64,000 bases of DNA from DASTFY01 sp963769115. Its GTDB lineage: Bacteria; Actinomycetota; Acidimicrobiia; Acidimicrobiales; Ilumatobacteraceae. A program made the position numbers and the translations under genes. The notes beneath the pieces were generated by a model that saw nothing but the letters and a program-made list of their open reading frames with translations, was not told where the DNA came from and made no database searches. Below are positions 52,018 to 62,325 of the stretch, one piece after another; positions within the stretch are counted from its first letter, which is position 1; the number at the start of each line of letters is the position of its first letter. Location: the NCBI GenBank assembly GCA_963769115.1, contig CAVYKN010000007.1, positions 248,001-312,000 of the forward strand, in the 5' to 3' direction.

Positions 52018-55000
52018 ATGCGCACCGTGCACGACAACCGGGAGCTCGTCGAGGCGCGCCTGCGCCGCGAGGTGAACGAGCGGCTGTTCCCCGCCCTCCA
52101 CCGCGCCCGGGTCCCGCTGCGGGTCGAGGCATGGTCGTGCCCCGGTGAGCCGGTGCCCTACGACGTCGCCGCGGCCGCGGACTACGAGGCCTTCGAGATC
52201 GGCCGACCCTGGGGCCGACCGTGGGGCACGACCTGGTTCCGGTTGGCCGGCACGGTGCCGGCGGAGTGGGAGCGATGGCCCGGCCAGGTCGAAGCGGTGA
52301 TCGATCTCGGCTTCCGCGGTCCGGACGCCGGCTTCCAGGCCGAGGGTCTGGTGTGGCTGGACGGCGCCCCTCTCCAGGGCGTCCATCCGCGGCGTGCCGC
52401 GGTACCGCTCCCGACCGCCGGCCCCGGGCAGGCCGTCGAGCTGCTGGTCGAGGCCGCGGCCAACCCGGCCTTCCCCGGCTTCCGGCCGTCGCCCATGGGC
52501 TCCTGGGACACCGCGCCCGACCGCCCGATCTACCGCCTGGCCACCGCGGACCTGGCCGTCCTCGACCGGGACGTCTTCGCCCTCGCGCTGGACGTCGAGG
52601 TACTCGAGGGCACGATGCTGGCGCTCCCGCTGGACGATCCACGCCGGCAACGGCTGCTCCGCACGCTGGAGCAGGCGTTCGACGCGCTCGACCTGGCCGA
52701 CGTCTCCGGGACGGCCGCCACGGCCCGCGAGATCCTCGCCCCCGCCCTGGCGCTCCCGTCCCGGAGCGGCGCGCACCGCACCGTCGCCGTCGGCCACGCC
52801 CACATCGACACGGCCTGGCTGTGGCCGCTGCGGGAGACCGTCCGCAAGTGCACCCGCACCTTCGCCTCTGCGCTGCGGCTCATGGACGACTACCCGGACT
52901 ACCGGTTCGTGTGCTCGCAGGCCGCTCAGTACGAGTGGATGCGGGAGCGGCATCCGGCGCTGTTCGCCGGTATCCAGGAGAAGGCCGCCGCCGGGCAGTG
53001 GATCCCCGTGGGTGGCATGTGGGTGGAGACGGACGCCAACATCCCGAGCGGGGAGTCCATCGTCCGCCAGCTCGTCCACGGTCAACGTTTCTTCGAGGAG
53101 CACTTCGGCCGCCGTTGCCGCGAGGTCTGGATCCCCGACGTGTTCGGCTACCCGGCCTCACTCCCGCAGATCTTCGCCGCCGCCGGGTGCGACCGCTTCG
53201 TGACGCAGAAGCTGTCGTGGAACAAGGAGAACCGGTTCCCTCACAGCACCTTCTGGTGGGAGGGCATCGACGGCAGCCGGGTGCTCACGCACTTCCCTCC
53301 GGTGGAGACGTACAACGCCATGATCGTCGCCGGCGGAGCAGACCGACCTCGTGCGCAACTTCCACGAGCACGGCTGGAGCGACTGGTCGCTGACGCCGTA
53401 CGGCCACGGCAACGGCGGGGGAGGGCCGACCCGGGAGATGGTGGAGCGGGCACGGCGGATGGCCGATCTCGACGGTCTGCCGCGGCTGGAGCTCGGGACC
53501 GTGGACGGGTTCTTCGAAGCCGTCGAGGCGGAGGCCGCGAACCGGCGCACCCGTGCCGGTGTGGCAGGGCGAGCTGTACTTCGAGATGCACCGCGGCACG
53601 CTGACCAGCCAGGTGATGACGAAGGTGGGCAACCGGCGCAACGAGCGCCTCCTGCACGAGGCGGAGCTGTGGTGGACGATGCTCGGCTGGCCCGACGAGG
53701 TGGCGTCGGAGCTCGACCGCCTCTGGAAGGACCTGCTGGTGCAGCAGTTCCACGACATCCTTCCGGGCTCGTCCATCGCCTGGGTCCACGCCGACGCCGA
53801 GGCCGAGCACGCGAGGATCACCGAGCGTCTCGAGAAGCTGATCGCAGCGGGGCTCGCCTGCCTGGCGCCGGGGCCCGTGGCCGTGGCGTCGGCCCGGAGC
53901 CGAGCCCGGACCGAGGTGGTCGTGGCGCCGGTGACCCCGTCCGGTCCCGGCCCGGTGCAGCAGCTCGCGGGAGGTGGCTGCGCCTTCCTCACCCCGGTGC
54001 CCGCCATGGGCGTCGTCCCTGCGGAGCGCCGCCGCGCTCGCGGCGGGCAGCGAGGTCGTGGTGTCCGATCGGAACCTGTCGAACGGCTGTCTGGTGGCGG
54101 AGTGGGACGACGACGGGGCGCTGGTCTCGGTCCGGTCGCTGGAGCAAGACCGTGAGCTGCTCGTGCCCGGCCGCCGCGTGGAGCTCGAGCTGACACCCGA
54201 CCACCCCGTCGAGTACGACGCCTGGGACCTGGAGGGCTGGGCCCGCCGGCGCTCCCGCTCGCTCCGAGGCCCGGCCACCGTCGAGGTCCTCGAACGCGGT
54301 CCGCTGCTCGGAGCCGTGCGGGTCACCCGGGCCGATGGCCCGTCGACGTTCGCGGTGACCTACCGGCTCACCGCCGGATCGAACCGGCTCGACCTGGTGG
54401 TGGACGTCGACTGGCGACACGAGGAGCACCTGCTCTCGATGGCCTTCCCGGTCGACGTGCGGGCGGAGCAGGCCACGTGCGACATCCAGTTCGGACACGT
54501 CCGGCGCCCGACGCACGCCAGCTCGTCGTGGGACGCGGCCAAGTTCGAGGTCTGCGCGCACCGCTTCGTCGACCTGTCCGAGCCGTCGTTCGGGATCGCC
54601 GTCCTCAACGACGGCCGCTTCGGACACGCCGTGCAAGGCGACGCCGTGCGGGTGTCGCTCCTGCGCGCCGCCCGCTACCCCGACCCGCAGGCCGACCGCG
54701 GTCGCCACGAGGTCACGCTGGCGCTCGTGCCCCACGGTCCTGGCCTCGGGCGCGTGCTCGAGGAGGCCGAGGCCCTCAACCGTCCACCTCGCGTGCTCAC
54801 GGGCGGCTCGGCGCCGTCGTCGCCGGCGCCGATCGTCGCGGTGGTGGGGGGCGCAGCGGAGCTCGTCGCCGTGAAGGGTGCGGACGACCGGTCGGGAGAC
54901 GTCGTGCTGCGGCTGCACGAAGCGCTCGGTGACCGCAGCACCGTCCGGCTCGAGTTCGCCCGCGACGTCCGGCGGGCGGTGCGGTGCTCGGTGCTGGAGG

Positions 55001-55098
55001 ACGCAGGCGACGAGCTGCCCGCCGACGGCCACGCGGTCGAGCTGTCGCTCCGGCCGTTCGAGCTCGTGACCCTGCGGGTGACCCTGGCGGACTCGTAG
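52018..55098 (+). CDS. GH38 alpha-mannosidase, three frame breaks
   Basis: About 1026 residues, normal for GH38. GHAHIDTAWLWPLRETVRKC carries the zinc His/Asp, IPDVFGYPASLPQIFAAAG the nucleophile Asp, TYNAMIVAGG ends the first frame. Further frames give DWSLTPYGHGNGGGGPTREM, WQGELYFEMHRGTLTSQVMT, QQFHDILPGSSI (zinc His) and the C-terminal beta domains (LSNGCLVAEWDDDGALVSVR). Breaks lie near 53335, 53550 and 54000. It would release mannose from alpha-mannosides in the cytoplasm, since no signal peptide is seen. Confidence 0.88.
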
Positions 55099-55145
55099 GA
55101 CGTTGGGCCCTGGCCCGAACGGCCGCCGTTCGCCATGCTGGGGCG

Positions 55146-55685
55146 GTGGCCACCAGGAGAGCGGCGCCGATCTTCGGTCCGGGCGAGCTGCCCGACGGGA
55201 CCGCGGTCGAGATCGAACCCATGCACCGGACCGATGCCGGGCGGCTGGAGACCTTCCACCACACCCTCTCGCCCGAGACGACCCGACTGCGCTTCTTCCA
55301 CCTCCACCCCGAGCTGAGCGAGCAGGAGGTCCAGCGCTTCACCCACGTCGACCACGAGGACCGGGAGGCTCTGGTGGCCGTGCACGACGGCCAGATCATC
55401 GGCGTGGCGCGGTTCGATCGGCTCGAGGATGCCGCGGACGCCGAGGTCGCGTTCGTGGTCGCCGACGCGTGGCAGGGCCGGGGGCTCGGGTCGCTGCTCT
55501 TCCGCCGCCTGGCCGCCCGGGCCGCCGAGGTGGGTGTCCGCCGTCTCGTCGCCGACACCCTCTTCCGCAACCGCCGGATGCTGGCCGTGTTCCACCACGC
55601 CGGGTTGCCCTACGTGGAGTCGATGGACGGCGATGTCGTGAGCATCGTGCTGGAGCTGGACCCGGCTCCTCCGGACGCGGTCTGA
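55146..55685 (+). CDS. GNAT family N-acetyltransferase
   Basis: A 179-residue acetyltransferase. EVAFVVADAWQGRGLGSLLF is motif A with the acetyl-CoA loop QGRGLG, and VADTLFRNRRMLAVFHHAGL is motif B. The N-terminal half resembles Pat/acetyl-CoA-ligase-linked GNAT domains (ETTRLRFFH). GTG start; weak ribosome binding site. Confidence 0.85.
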   Translation: MATRRAAPIFGPGELPDGTAVEIEPMHRTDAGRLETFHHTLSPETTRLRFFHLHPELSEQEVQRFTHVDHEDREALVAVHDGQIIGVARFDRLEDAADAEVAFVVADAWQGRGLGSLLFRRLAARAAEVGVRRLVADTLFRNRRMLAVFHHAGLPYVESMDGDVVSIVLELDPAPPDAV

Positions 55686-55725
55686 GGGCAGGACGATCGT
55701 CGCGTCAGGTCCTACGGTCGCCCGT

Positions 55726-56996
55726 ATGGAAAGGGCAACGACAGCCGACGCGGTGCTCGAGCACATCCGTGCACGGTGCCGATCTCATCCTGCCGCTGGC
55801 CAACGGCGAGCCGGTCACGCTCATGGACGCCATCGAGGTAGCAGGCCGATCAGCTCCGCGACGTCCGCGTGCACCAGATGCACGCCCTCCACGATCGCCC
55901 CTACCTCCACGGCGCGTACCCCGGCCGTCTGCACCACGTCTCCTACTTCCTGTCGCACGTAACCCGAGCGCCGTTCCACGCCGGCAACATCGATCTCGTC
56001 CCCAACAACTTCAGCGAGATGCGCGCCATCCTGCACGACCGCACGACGGATCCACTCGTGCTGGCGGCGGCGTCGCTGCCCGATCGCCACGGCTACTTCA
56101 GCCTGGGCCTGAACGCCGACTACGTGGCATCGTTCATCGGTCGGGCCCGGTTCTTCCTGGAGGCGAACGCCCAGATGCCGAGGACGTTCGGCCGGAACCA
56201 GGTGCACGTGAGCCAGGTGCTCGGTTGGATCGAGGTCGACCACCCGCTCGTCGAGGTGGCGCCCGCCGAGCGCACCGAGATCGACGATCGGATCGCGGGC
56301 TTCGTGGCCGAGCGCATCCCGGACGGGGCGACGATCCAGACCGGCATCGGCGCCATCCCGAACTCCGTGATGGCCGCGCTGGTCGACCACCGGCAGCTCG
56401 GCGTGCACACCGAGCTCATCTCGGACGGCCTGATGGACCTCGTCGAGCGCGGCGTGGTCAACGGGGTGGCCAAGCAGCTCAACCGCACGAAGACCGTGGG
56501 CACGTTCGCGCTCGGCACGAGGCGCCTCTACGACTTCCTCCACGAGAACAGCGCGTTCGAGCTGTGGCCGGTGCGCTACGTGAACGATCCTCGGGTCATC
56601 GCGCAGGAGGACGGTTTCGTCTCGATCAACTCGGCCATCTCCGTCGACCTCATGGGTCAGTGCGCCTCGGAGACGATCCACGGCGAGTACTACTCGTCGA
56701 GCGGAGGGCAGGCGGACTTCGCCCGGGGGGCGATGTACTCGCGCAACGGCCAGGGCTTCGTCGTGCTGCACTCCACCACCAAGGGCGGTGAGGTCTCCAA
56801 GATCGTGGCCGAGCTCGAGCAGGGCGACGTCGTGACGACGCTCAAGAACACGGTCGACAAGGTCGTGACCGAGTGGGGGGTAGCAGAGCTGCGGGGCCGG
56901 TCGTTGCGGGAGCGCGCACGGGCGCTGATCGCCATCGCCCATCCCGACCATCGCGACCAGCTGATGCACGAGGCCCGTGAGCAGGGACGACTTTGA
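55726..56996 (+). CDS. Acetyl-CoA hydrolase/CoA-transferase family protein, two frame breaks
   Basis: About 423 residues, similar to 4-hydroxybutyrate/acetate CoA-transferases. The N-terminus (MERATTADAVLEHI; then LILPLANGEPVTLMDAIE) crosses two frame breaks near 55775 and 55840, after which the frame is clean: PNNFSEM, GIGAIPNSVMAAL, LGVHTELISDGLMDL (the Glu is the expected catalytic residue that carries CoA) and SSSGGQADFARGA. It would move CoA between acyl groups and acetate. Confidence 0.88.
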
Positions 56997-57076
56997 CCGC
57001 GAGCGGATGAGGTTCAATCAGCCGTAGCGACGGGTACGCAGATCCACGGGCGCACTCGACCTCCGGAGAGTCAGCC

Positions 57077-57928
57077 ATGGATCCACGCAACGTCGCCGAG
57101 CGGATCGAGGCGATCGACGCTCTCGACCGCGCCGCGGAACCCGTCGAGCAGCTGGTCGGTCGAGTGCTCCCGCGGGGCGGCGTCAAGGACGTGCTCCACG
57201 GGGTCTGGATCGGGCATCCGTTGCATCCCCTGCTGACGGATCTGCCCATCGGGTTCTGGACGAGCGCGTTCATGCTCGACATCGTCGGTGGCCGCCGATC
57301 CCGTCCGGCTGCAGATCTGCTCGTCGGCCTGGGTGTCGCCAGCGCGCTGCCGACCGCCGCGGCCGGCGTCGCCGACTGGTCGGAGCTCAACAAGCCGGAG
57401 CGACGAACGGGCCTGGTCCACGCCGCCGCCAACCTGACCGCGACGGCGCTCTACGGCCTGTCGTTCCTGGCCCGCGGCCGGGGACGGCGGGGCGCCGGCG
57501 TCGCCCTCGCCATGGCCGGCGCCACCGCCGCGACTGTGGGCGGGTTCCTCGGCGGTCACCTCACCTACCGCCGGGCCAGCGGAGCCAACCGGGCCGTCGA
57601 CGCGCCTGCTCCCGAGGACTGGGTCGAGCTCGAGGTCGCCGGCGCGCTCGCCGGTGACAAGCCGACCCTGGCGCACATCGACGGCGAGCCTCTGGCCGCC
57701 GTGGGCGGAGGGTCGCCGGCGGCGCTGTTCGCACGCTGCAGCCACCTGGGCGGGCCGCTCGAGGAAGGCGACCTGGTGGACGGATGCCTGCGCTGTCCGT
57801 GGCACGCCAGCACGTTCCGTCTCACCGACGGCACCGTCGTCCACGGCCCGGCCACTGCGCCACAGCCCGCGTACGAGCTTCACGTGGACGGCGGATCGGT
57901 CCAGGCGCGGCGTCGTGCGCCCGCCTGA
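57077..57928 (+). CDS. DUF2231 membrane domain fused to a Rieske [2Fe-2S] domain
   Basis: A 283-residue fusion. Residues 30-185 form a DUF2231-type membrane domain with four hydrophobic segments (WIGHPLHPLLTDLPIGFWTS is its signature). Residues 195-280 are a Rieske domain with the cluster ligands in CSHLGGPLEEG and CPWHASTF. The arrangement suggests membrane-bound electron transfer, with the cluster on a C-terminal soluble domain. Confidence 0.9.
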   Translation: MDPRNVAERIEAIDALDRAAEPVEQLVGRVLPRGGVKDVLHGVWIGHPLHPLLTDLPIGFWTSAFMLDIVGGRRSRPAADLLVGLGVASALPTAAAGVADWSELNKPERRTGLVHAAANLTATALYGLSFLARGRGRRGAGVALAMAGATAATVGGFLGGHLTYRRASGANRAVDAPAPEDWVELEVAGALAGDKPTLAHIDGEPLAAVGGGSPAALFARCSHLGGPLEEGDLVDGCLRCPWHASTFRLTDGTVVHGPATAPQPAYELHVDGGSVQARRRAPA

Positions 57929-57998
57929 GACCCACGATTGACGCGGCGGCACCGGTGGTACAGGCCATCCGTCGACCTGGGAATTCAGGAGGTGCGTC

Positions 57999-58325
57999 AT
58001 GCCACCAGCCGCTTGGAGCAAGAAGCGTGAACGGCAGTACGAGCACATCAAGGAAGGGCTGCTGGATCGAGGCGAGAAGGAGGACACCGCCGAGGAGATC
58101 GCGGCGCGGACGGTGAACAAGGAGCGGGCCCGCAAGGGCGAGGCCAGGGAGTCGAGCCGCTCGTCGACCGAGGACATCTCCTCGAGCCGTCGCGGCGGAC
58201 TGCGCTCGCACCGCGGCCCTGGCGGTCGCACGTACGAGCAGCTCTACAACGAGGCGAAGCGGAAGAACGTGAAGGGCCGCTCGAAGATGAACAAGGCCCA
58301 GCTGCAGCGCGCCGTCGGCCGCTGA
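57999..58325 (+). CDS. Small basic protein, plasmid-stabilization-like
   Basis: A 108-residue highly charged protein. WSKKRERQYEHIKEGLLDRG, TAEEIAARTVNKERARKGEA and the C-terminal YEQLYNEAKRKNVKGRSKMN are found in a family annotated as plasmid stabilization protein, without experimental support that I know of; the last part resembles a Rho-N/SAP-like DNA-binding helix pair. AGGAGG precedes the ATG. Confidence 0.75.
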   Translation: MPPAAWSKKRERQYEHIKEGLLDRGEKEDTAEEIAARTVNKERARKGEARESSRSSTEDISSSRRGGLRSHRGPGGRTYEQLYNEAKRKNVKGRSKMNKAQLQRAVGR

Positions 58326-58350
58326 CCAGCCCCCGGAGGGTCACGCCGCG

Positions 58351-58382
58351 GCGGCGGGAACCTCAAATAGGGTTCCCGCCGC
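58351..58382 (+). terminator. Perfect hairpin abutting the DUF4239 start codon
   Basis: GCGGCGGGAACC and GGTTCCCGCCGC form a perfect 12 bp stem with an 8-base AT-rich loop, ending one base before the ATG at 58384. It may terminate the upstream transcript. No ribosome binding site is left for the next gene, and TAGGGT (58368-58373) lies at the distance of a -10 box for a leaderless mRNA. Confidence 0.6.
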
Positions 58383-58383
58383 T

Positions 58384-59217
58384 ATGAACCTGTTGATCGG
58401 GTTCGTCATCACCATCGTGGTGACGGCCCTCGCGATCGCCGCGATGCTCTTCGTGCGTCGTCGTGCGCCGGAGGGGAGCTACTTCACGGACGGCGATCGG
58501 GCGTCGGGCGTCTTCGGAGTGCTGGCGTCCGGATTCGCGATCCTGCTCGGCTTCATCATCTTCCTGGCCTTCACGAGCTACGACGAGTCCCGCGCGGGGG
58601 CCGAGACGGAGGCGGTCACCGTCGTCCAGCAGGTGGAGACCGCCCAGTACTTCGACTCGCCGGCTCGCGAAGAGCTGACCGCGGCGCTCGTCTGCTACGC
58701 CCGCTACGTCGCCGGACCCGAGTGGGAACGCCTGGAGGACGGGACGCTCGGTGACGACGTGAATCCCTGGGGTCCGGTGATGTTCCAGACCCTCAAGACG
58801 GTCGAACCCGAGACCGCGAGCGCACAGACCGCGTACGATCAGTGGTTCGCCCAGACCGTTGAGCGCCAGCTCGCCCGGCAGGACCGTGTCCACGGTGCCG
58901 TCGGCGTGATCCCGTCGCCGCTGTGGGTCGTGCTGTTCACCATCGCCTCGGTGATCTTCGTCTACATGCTGTTCTTCGCGGACAAGGGCGAGAGCGCGGT
59001 GACGCAGAGCTTGCTGATGGGGTCGGTCGTCATCGTCATCGTCGGGCTGCTGCTCCTGCTGCAGTTCCTCGACAAGCCGTACCAGCCCGGGGTCGGGTCG
59101 CTGCGTCCGGTTGCGATGGAGCGAGCGTTGCGCCTGATGGACCAGGAGCTCGACATCGTCGGTTTCGACGCCCCATTGCCGTGTGACGAGTCGGGCCAGC
59201 CGGCGCAGGGCAGCTGA
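58384..59217 (+). CDS. DUF4239 membrane protein
   Basis: A 277-residue protein with two N-terminal hydrophobic segments (residues 2-24, 42-64), a soluble loop of about 110 residues and two C-terminal segments (179-200, 212-230). FGVLASGFAILLGFIIFLAF followed by ESRAGAETEAV is typical of DUF4239. Function unknown. The stop is 1 bp before the next start, so the two genes are probably co-translated. Confidence 0.78.
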   Translation: MNLLIGFVITIVVTALAIAAMLFVRRRAPEGSYFTDGDRASGVFGVLASGFAILLGFIIFLAFTSYDESRAGAETEAVTVVQQVETAQYFDSPAREELTAALVCYARYVAGPEWERLEDGTLGDDVNPWGPVMFQTLKTVEPETASAQTAYDQWFAQTVERQLARQDRVHGAVGVIPSPLWVVLFTIASVIFVYMLFFADKGESAVTQSLLMGSVVIVIVGLLLLLQFLDKPYQPGVGSLRPVAMERALRLMDQELDIVGFDAPLPCDESGQPAQGS

Positions 59218-59218
59218 G

Positions 59219-59866
59219 ATGGCGGACGAGGGCGAGCGCGCACCGAAGCATCTCGATCTGATCGAGATCTTCGCCACGCTCCTGCTGGCGCTGGCCGCGG
59301 TCGCCACGGCGTGGAGCGGCTATCAGGCCAACCGTTGGAACGGTGAACAGGTCAAGGCGGGCAGCCGTACGAACGCCCTGCGTATCGACGCCGCCCGAGC
59401 GCAGGGCCTGTCCGAGGCCGAGACGCAGGTCGACGTGGCGACGTACATCGAGTGGGTGAAGGCGTACGCCGCGGAGGACGAAGTCCTCCAGGACTTCTTC
59501 GAAGCACGGTTCCGCGAGGACTTCCGGCCCGCGTTCGACGCCTGGCTGGCAACTGATCCCTTCGAGGATCCGGATGCGCCGCTCACGCCGTTCAAGATGG
59601 AGGAGTACCAGCCGGCCTCCAGGACCGAAGCGGCGCGCCTGGATGCCGCGGCGGCCGCCTCGGCCGAAGTGGTGCAGCGCAACCTCCAGCGCTCGGCGAA
59701 CTACGTGCTCGCCGTCGTGCTGTTCGCAGTGACGCTGTTCTTCGCCGGTGTCAGCACGAAGCTCGACTCCCGCCGCATGCAGGTCGTGCTGCTGACCGCG
59801 GGATGGGCCGTGTTCCTCGGGACCGTGCTGTGGCTGCTGACGTTCCCCGTGTCGATCTCGGTCTGA
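59219..59866 (+). CDS. Hypothetical membrane protein, partner of DUF4239
   Basis: A 215-residue protein with one N-terminal hydrophobic segment (about 14-33), a long acidic helical region and two C-terminal segments (about 162-180, 190-210). WSGYQANRWNGEQVKAGSR and YVLAVVLFAVTLFFAGVSTK resemble a family of unknown function that often accompanies DUF4239 genes. One base separates it from the DUF4239 stop. Confidence 0.7.
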   Translation: MADEGERAPKHLDLIEIFATLLLALAAVATAWSGYQANRWNGEQVKAGSRTNALRIDAARAQGLSEAETQVDVATYIEWVKAYAAEDEVLQDFFEARFREDFRPAFDAWLATDPFEDPDAPLTPFKMEEYQPASRTEAARLDAAAAASAEVVQRNLQRSANYVLAVVLFAVTLFFAGVSTKLDSRRMQVVLLTAGWAVFLGTVLWLLTFPVSISV

Positions 59867-59871
59867 CGGTC

Positions 59872-59900
59872 GCGGCGGCCGCCGAGGTGGCGGCCGCCGC
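59872..59900. terminator. Bidirectional terminator
   Basis: GCGGCGGCCGCC and GGCGGCCGCCGC form a perfect 12 bp stem around GAGGT between two convergent genes. Confidence 0.85.
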
Positions 59901-59908
59901 GGCGCCCA

Positions 59909-60364
59909 TCAGGCCTTGCTGACCTCCCGGTACGGCTGGGGGGCGTGGCCACCGGCCAGCTCGGGGTCGAGGACGAGGTTGACCTCGCAGGTCATGCCGT
60001 CGGGGTCGATGAAGTCGAACCCGAGCACCGGTCCGAAGTCGGTCACGTCGCCGTTGCTGTGCCCGCGCTCGACGAGGCGGTCCCGCAGGCTCCAGAAGGC
60101 GTCGCTGTCGGTGACCGCGAGACCGAAGTGGTCGATGTGCCCGCGATCGAACATGACCGGCTGGCCGGCGACGTGCTCGTTGCCGTCGATCTCGAAGAAG
60201 TTCAGCGCGCTCCCGGCGCCGAGGCGGACGATGCCGACCCGGCCGAAGGGTGTCTCCTCGAGCTCGATCAGCGTGGTCTCGAACATCTCGTTGTAGAAGG
60301 CGACGAGACGGTCGAGGTCGCCGGTGACGACGGCGGTGTGGGTGATGCCTTTGACGAGGGCCAT
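59909..60364 (-). CDS. VOC family protein (glyoxalase/dioxygenase-like)
   Basis: A 151-residue VOC protein with two beta-alpha-beta-beta-beta modules. GITHTAVVTGDLDRLVAFYN holds the first metal His, HIDHFGLAVTDSDAFW the second, and FDFIDPDGMTCEVNL the Glu. Substrate is unknown. ATG at 60364 gives the typical start and follows AAGGAG. Confidence 0.85.
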   Translation of the reverse strand: MALVKGITHTAVVTGDLDRLVAFYNEMFETTLIELEETPFGRVGIVRLGAGSALNFFEIDGNEHVAGQPVMFDRGHIDHFGLAVTDSDAFWSLRDRLVERGHSNGDVTDFGPVLGFDFIDPDGMTCEVNLVLDPELAGGHAPQPYREVSKA

Positions 60365-60477
60365 GGGGGTCTCCTTGTGACAGGTGGTCGGTCGAACGTC
60401 AGCATGCGCGAGGACGGCTGCGGTCCGGCTGCGATCTGTGGCCGCCGTCACCGGACCCGGTCGGTACGGTCGGGATC

Positions 60478-62165
60478 ATGCGGCTCGCCGTGCTGGGCCC
60501 GTTGACCGTCAGCGACGATGACGGCCGCAGGGTGCCGGTCACCCCGCGCAAGGCCCGCGAGCTGCTGGTGCTGCTGGCATTGGAGCACCCGCGCGCCCTC
60601 TCGCTCGAGGCCCTGGCCGCACGGCTCTGGGACGATCCGCCGCCGGCGGCCGGCAAGACGATCCAGGCCCACCTGTCGCGTTTGCGGCGTGCGCTGACAT
60701 CGGCGGGCGCGGCACCGCCCGGCATCGCCGGTGGCCCGGTCGGCTACCACCTGTCCGACCTGTCCGACGGCGGCCTGGACATCGAGGAGCTGCACCGGCT
60801 GTCACGGACGGGCCGGCAGGCCATGCTCACGGGCACGTGGCCGATCGCCGCCAGCTCTCTGGGCCGTGCCCGCGAGCTGTTCCGAGGCTCGGCCGAGCTG
60901 CCCGAGACCCTCGCCGGCCACGCCGTGAGAGCGTGGCTCGACGAGGTCCGCGACGGTGTCGTCGAGGATCACGTCGAAGCCGTCGTCGCGGCCGGGCAAC
61001 TGGACGCGGCCATCGCCGACCTGGAGCTGCTGACCGTCGCGCATCCTCTGCGCGAGCGGCTCTGGGCGCTGCGGATGATCGCGCTGGCCCGCGCCGGCCG
61101 GACCGCTGAAGCGCTGCGCACGTTCGCCGACGCCCGGCAGGTGCTCGTCGAGGAGGCCGGTCTCGAGCCCGGCGACGACCTGCGGCGACTCGAGCGGGAG
61201 ATCCTCGACGGCCGCATGCCGTCCATCTCGGCGACCAGCCCGGGCCGGCCACGTCCGGCGACGGCACCCGTGCCCACGGTGGATCAGTCCGTGGCGGCAG
61301 CCGTGCGCTACGTCGAGGTCGACGACGTCCACGTCGCCTACTGCTCCGTGGGTGACGCCGAGTCGTGATCTCGTGATGATGAACGCGGGCACGATCCCGG
61401 TCGACTCCGTGCTGACCGAACCCCGGCTCGCCCGGGCCGTGGAGCAGCTTTCCGCCTTCGCCCGCGTCACGTGGTTCGACCGGCGTGGCCTCGGGTTGTC
61501 GGACCGCTCGACGGCCGATCGGCTGCCCACGGTCCAGGACTGGGTGCGGGATCTCGTATCCGTGCTCGATGCCATCGGGGCCACCTCACCGGTGATCTAC
61601 GCGTGCGAGGACACGACGCCGATCGCCCTCGAGCTCGCGGTCCAGCAACCTGACCGTCTGGCCGGCATCGTGCTCACCAACGCGTCGCCCAGGTTCACCC
61701 GCGGCGACGGCTACGAGCACGGCTGTCGATCCGCTCCTCGCCGAGCAGGGCGCGGCCGAGACGACCGCGGCCACGCCCGTCGAAGGAGGGTTCGATCTGC
61801 TCACGATGATCGCCCCGACCGTGGCCGGCGACGATGCCTTCCGCGCCTGGTGGGACACGGCCGGGCGGCGGGGCGCCACGCCGCAGGTGGCGCGAGCGCT
61901 GCGGAGCCGCTACCAGAACAGCGATCTCCGCCCGCTCGTCGACCAGGTCAGGGTCCCGGTCCTCCATCTCGTCAACCCGACCGCGACGGCGCACGATCCC
62001 GGGCACGACCGCTACCTGGCCGAGCACCTGGCCGACGTCGAGACCCACGAGCTGCCCGGCCCGGACGAGCTGTGGTGGCTCGACACCAGCGGCCTGTTCG
62101 CCACCCACGTCGAGCGGTTCACCCGTCAGCGCACCGAAGCTCACCGCCAGCGGACGCCGTCCTGA
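60478..62165 (+). CDS. BTAD-type SARP regulator fused to an alpha/beta-hydrolase, two frame breaks
   Basis: About 562 residues. Residues 1-95 form an OmpR-type winged helix of SARP/AfsR regulators (RKARELLVLLALEHP, TIQAHLSRLRRAL), and 100-250 a BTAD helical domain (AVRAWLDEVRDGVVEDHVEA, PLRERLWALRMIALARAGRT). After a break near 61352 the protein continues into an alpha/beta hydrolase-like part (VTWFDRRGLGLSDRS, LELAVQQPDRLAGIVLTNAS) whose nucleophile elbow reads YACEDTTP, with no Ser. A second break lies near 61730. The lost Ser suggests a ligand-binding rather than catalytic role. Confidence 0.75.
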
Positions 62166-62325
62166 GAGCTCGAGCGCGCTGGCCGCCACTCGGGCTGTCG
62201 GAGTGCGCAACGTGACCGCTGTCAGGTTGCTGGTTGCAGCGGGCGGGGGCGTAGGAGTGTCCACCTGACGGGGCACACGATCGTCATCCGGCCGCCGGCG
62301 ATGGGCTCGCTTACGGTGACCCGGC

